Shown here: piece after piece, positions 61,042 through 64,000 of the stretch | Layout of the letters: the number at the start of each line of letters is the position of its first letter | Numbering within the stretch: position 1 is the stretch's first letter | Assembly (NCBI GenBank): GCA_024276995.1 | Contig: JAJRWB010000054.1 | Coordinates: 48,830 to 112,829 of the forward strand | Reading direction: 5' to 3' | Length of the DNA stretch: 64,000 nucleotides | Origin: Candidatus Eiseniibacteriota bacterium | Lineage (GTDB): Bacteria > Orphanbacterota > Orphanbacteria > Orphanbacterales > Orphanbacteraceae | Notes under the pieces: model-generated | Seen by the model: the letters and a program-made list of their open reading frames with translations, nothing else | What the model was told of the DNA's origin: nothing | Databases searched by the model: none | Position numbers and translations under genes: made by a program

Positions 61042-64000
61042 CTATCGAACTAGATTCAGTTTTCCCGTGAAAGAAGACTTATCTGTCTTTACTCTGTAAA
61101 AGAACACTCCGCTCGCGACCTCGTTTCCGTCCATGGAAGTCCCGTCCCAGATAACTTCATGGGCGCCTGCCCCGAGGAATCCGTCAACAACCTGTGCAAT
61201 GGATCTCCCTGTCGTGTCATAGATAATAATGGAAACCCAGTTGTCGCTCGGCAGAGAATAACGGATTGTCGTAGACGGATTAAAGGGATTCGGGATGGCG
61301 ATCGCCCATAATGCAGGCGAAGGAGGCGGCTCATCAGCCCCATCACTATGATCGTATCCGTCGACACTGATCTTCTCTGGTCTCCCATCAGCCGTGATGA
61401 AGATGCCGCCCGCAAGACTTACTGAAGAATCGTTTCCACCCGGACGACGAGCCAGAACGACCCGAGCGAGAGTCCGTCGTCCGGCTGGAATCGTTTCCGA
61501 AAAATCAAGGCGTTTTACTTGGCCAATACGGATGCTTTCGCCGTCTTCGACTGCCCGCCCGGAGGCGAAATCAAAATCACCCGAGTTCACCGACTGGAGC
61601 TCCAGACTCTCGCCGGGGATCGCCAAGCTATATTCAAGCGCGAGAATAGGAATGCCGGACTCGAGTAGAACCGGAATCTCTACAAGCTCTGCCGACCAAT
61701 CGGCCGGATCACCGAGGGCAAGATGAACCAGGCCCTCTTCTTCTTGCCTGGCCGCCACAGCCTGCGCTGGAAAGGGAGCGCAACTCATGCAAAGGGGGTG
61801 GCAATCACACCCGAGTGAATCATAGGTCATGTCGTAGCCACACTCTGGGTATGGAGCCGCGGGAGGCGCTCCCGATTCATAAGGGTAGTTCAGCTCCAAG
61901 AACACATCCGAGATTGTTATCACACCGTTGTCGTCGTAGTCGGCCGCGTCCTTGCAGGAGATACTGTGTCTCCCATACTGGTGGGACAACCCGAGAAAGA
62001 CATCATAGATATCGGCGATCCCGTCGCCACTGAGATCTCCCCTGACAAAGGTGCCATATCTTACCTCCAAGAGAAGCGTATCAAGCCTCGCCCGTCTGTC
62101 GATTCCATCGCACGATGTCATCCTGCTTCGAGCGTCCGGAAGATCCACGATTCGGATCGCTGTCGGACCTGCCGGCGCGTCGGCTTTTACGCGGAACCTG
62201 AGCTTCATGTAGGGATGATTTCCGCTTTCGATCTGTGGCGGACATCCGAAGCTTCGGATGATTCCTACCTGGAACGAACTGTCGGTGCTGAATCCCAGGT
62301 TGATTCTAGCACCGGACGCAACCGTGCCGACGGTGTCAATGGCGGGTTCCTCGAGGGCGAATACGAGCGGATCAAATGCAAGCGCAATCGAATAAGCTGA
62401 GATCGGCCCGTCATTGTGACCATCGACCTCCAGGATGAAAACGCTGTCGCGACTCAGCGGATTGCTCTCTTGAAGAGAATATGAGAAGCTTGATCGAATT
62501 TGGACCCGACCCGGGCTGGTGCCGGGCGGAGAAAAACCACATTTATTCCCCGCAGCTATTGCGAAATCATAGATTCCGGCCGGTAATGTATCGGTGAGCG
62601 ATGTTATGGCAGACGACACGGTAAAGAGCAATGCGTTGTTCCGGTAAACTCGAAAGCTGTCGGTGAATGTGGGTAACGTCCAGTCAACACGAACGAACGA
62701 GAAGGAAGAATCGCTTGCAGTTACAATCGGGGGAGAAGGAATCGGCACACCGAAACCGATGGCGGCGACCGAATCCGATGCACCGCACGAAGTGATTCCT
62801 TCGACTCCATAGAGATACGGACCACCTGAGATAGGATCGATATACACATCGACTCCAGACGACACATCCCCGATTGGTACGCCTGATCGGTAGATCCGCT
62901 GGAAATCGGCCGCAACCGATGGGATCCAGCTCAATTGAACTTCTCCGCATACGGAATCAGTTGCCACGAGTCCTTGGGGGCGCGTCGGCATACATACGCC
63001 GGCAATCCCTGTGTCGATGGCGGACAATCCAAAACATGGCTCTGTAGCTGTCAGTTTAACTAGACCTGGGTTCGAACAGGTTCCTCCGGCGGGAATTACC
63101 GCCCTCGCCGTGAGAATCGTGGAATCACCCGTGGCGAGGAGAACACCTGAAGGGGCCGGCACTCCCTGCCAGCCGGGGGTAATGAACTCGGTTATCACAT
63201 TCAGCGTATCCCCGCAAAAACAGCCGTTCCGCAGCATGAAGGAAACGTCGATCGTGTCTCCGGGAAAGCCACATTCGGAAGTCTCGAGCGAAGAAAGGGT
63301 GATTCCCGCATCGCAGATGACGTCGATTTGACAAGAGCGGGATGCGGACAGACCCAATCCATCCACCACGGTGACGGTAAATGCGAATGTTCCCACGGAC
63401 GAAGGAGTACCGCCCACGAAACCCTCGACTCCATCGGTGCCTCCGGTAGTAATCGTAAGCCCGAGAGGTAGCCCCACCTGTGACCAATTAAACGGAGGAG
63501 TACCGCCCGACACGCTGAAGACGGCAATCATCGAATTGTCGACCCCTACCTCAACGGAAGGCAACGGACACGTGGGGGAGGATAAGTCCACTTCGATCGG
63601 CCGATGATTGATACACTGGCAGTTCGGATCGGGATCGCCCGCCACGAGGGCGCACGACCCGGAGGTGAAGCCGGTAGCGAACCAGCAGGAATGGGCGCCG
63701 TCGATGTGGAACCCGAGATTCCCATTCTTCGCCACATTGAATGAGAACGTGCCGTATTAATGTTTTCCGGCGCCGATAGCGGCAGCGAACGTGAAGTCGG
63801 TCGCCTGGGCGAGCCAGCATCTGTAAGAAGGGTACGCCGTCTTGATCCAGTCCGAAACTCCGACGCTGGCGGAATTGTCGACGGAGTTCTGAAGACCGGT
63901 CACCGTCCACGCCGCATCCGTAATCTCCTGGCCGGGCGTCCACAGCTCGCTCGCCACATCCACCATGGTCGAATCTTCCACGCAGAACGTGCAGTTGAAC
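61042..64000 (-). pseudogene. Large secreted multidomain protein with FlgD/T9SS-like tail, 5' end outside window and in-frame TAA
   Basis: The frame enters from the window edge and is open except for one TAA at 63757-63759. Downstream of it, 899 codons remain. In order they hold an Ig-like region (GGTPPFNWSQVGLPLGLTI), further cysteine-containing beta-rich and fibronectin-III-like segments, a dockerin-like pair (GDLSGDGIADIYDVFLGL and DYDDNGVITISDVFLEL), and a C-terminal FlgD/T9SS-like module (AIPNPFNPSTTIRYSLP to FTGKLNLVR). Such proteins are exported to the cell surface. The gene is clearly less GC-rich than the rest of the window. The stop may be a base error; otherwise the gene is broken. 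Confidence 0.65.

Overview
The window comes from a high-GC, gene-dense Gram-negative bacterium. A PorV/PorQ-type outer-membrane protein, a secreted multidomain protein with a dockerin-like region and an FlgD/T9SS-like C-terminal tail, Wza/Wzz-type export genes and lapA-lapB suggest a lineage of the FCB superphylum, perhaps a candidate phylum such as Krumholzibacteriota or Eisenbacteria. That placement is an inference from gene content; there is no rRNA or ribosomal-protein gene here to test it.

Layout. (1) 1-577: the 3' end of an unrecognised conserved gene. (2) 606-8364, minus strand: rmlC, a homocysteine methyltransferase/MTHFR fusion, metH, rmlA and rmlB, which mixes dTDP-sugar synthesis with the methionine/one-carbon cycle. 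(3) 8365-8930: a divergent promoter region with good sigma70-type promoters on both strands and a leader of about 370 nt on the plus side. (4) 8931-30733, plus strand: a Wzx/Wzy-type exopolysaccharide or O-antigen locus. It holds two priming sugar transferases, a Wza-like lipoprotein, a Wzz-like protein, a BY-kinase-like ATPase lacking the Walker A lysine, a nucleotidyltransferase-fold protein coupled to an alkaline-phosphatase-superfamily protein, a flippase, an O-antigen ligase/polymerase between two large paralogous membrane proteins, glycosyltransferases, an aminotransferase and a sugar oxidoreductase. Two adjacent GT4 genes at its end are each interrupted by one in-frame stop. (5) 30803-34379: a membrane phosphodiesterase-like protein, a SPOR lipoprotein and an ALG5-like GT2. 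(6) 34397-37093: tRNA-Gly, tRNA-Cys and tRNA-Leu, a GlmU-like sugar nucleotidyltransferase and a PorV-like protein. (7) 37188-46115: lapA, lapB, a TPR-SPOR reading frame that runs without a stop into mutS, then mutL, miaA and a PflX-like radical SAM gene. (8) 46166-55701: tRNA-Gly(CCC), der, plsY, gpsA, a MerR regulator, tRNA-Pro(GGG), a GT2, surE, pcm, a DUF368 (PopT-type) protein, tRNA-Pro(CGG), a TIGR00725 protein, acyP, an RpoD-family sigma factor and apt. (9) 55686-60922: a TPR membrane protein, a methyltransferase, a GT2 and a Glu/Leu-type amino acid dehydrogenase. (10) 61042-64000, minus strand: an AT-richer secreted protein with an in-frame TAA that runs off the window.

Genes are packed tightly, and about fifteen junctions are 4-nt NTGA overlaps, many with GTG or TTG starts. 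The window is dominated by envelope glycan synthesis: sugar nucleotides, priming, assembly, flipping, polymerisation, export and undecaprenyl-phosphate recycling. Housekeeping genes (mutSL, miaA, der, plsY, gpsA, surE, pcm, apt) make up most of the rest. I saw no CRISPR array, insertion sequence, integrase or phage gene.
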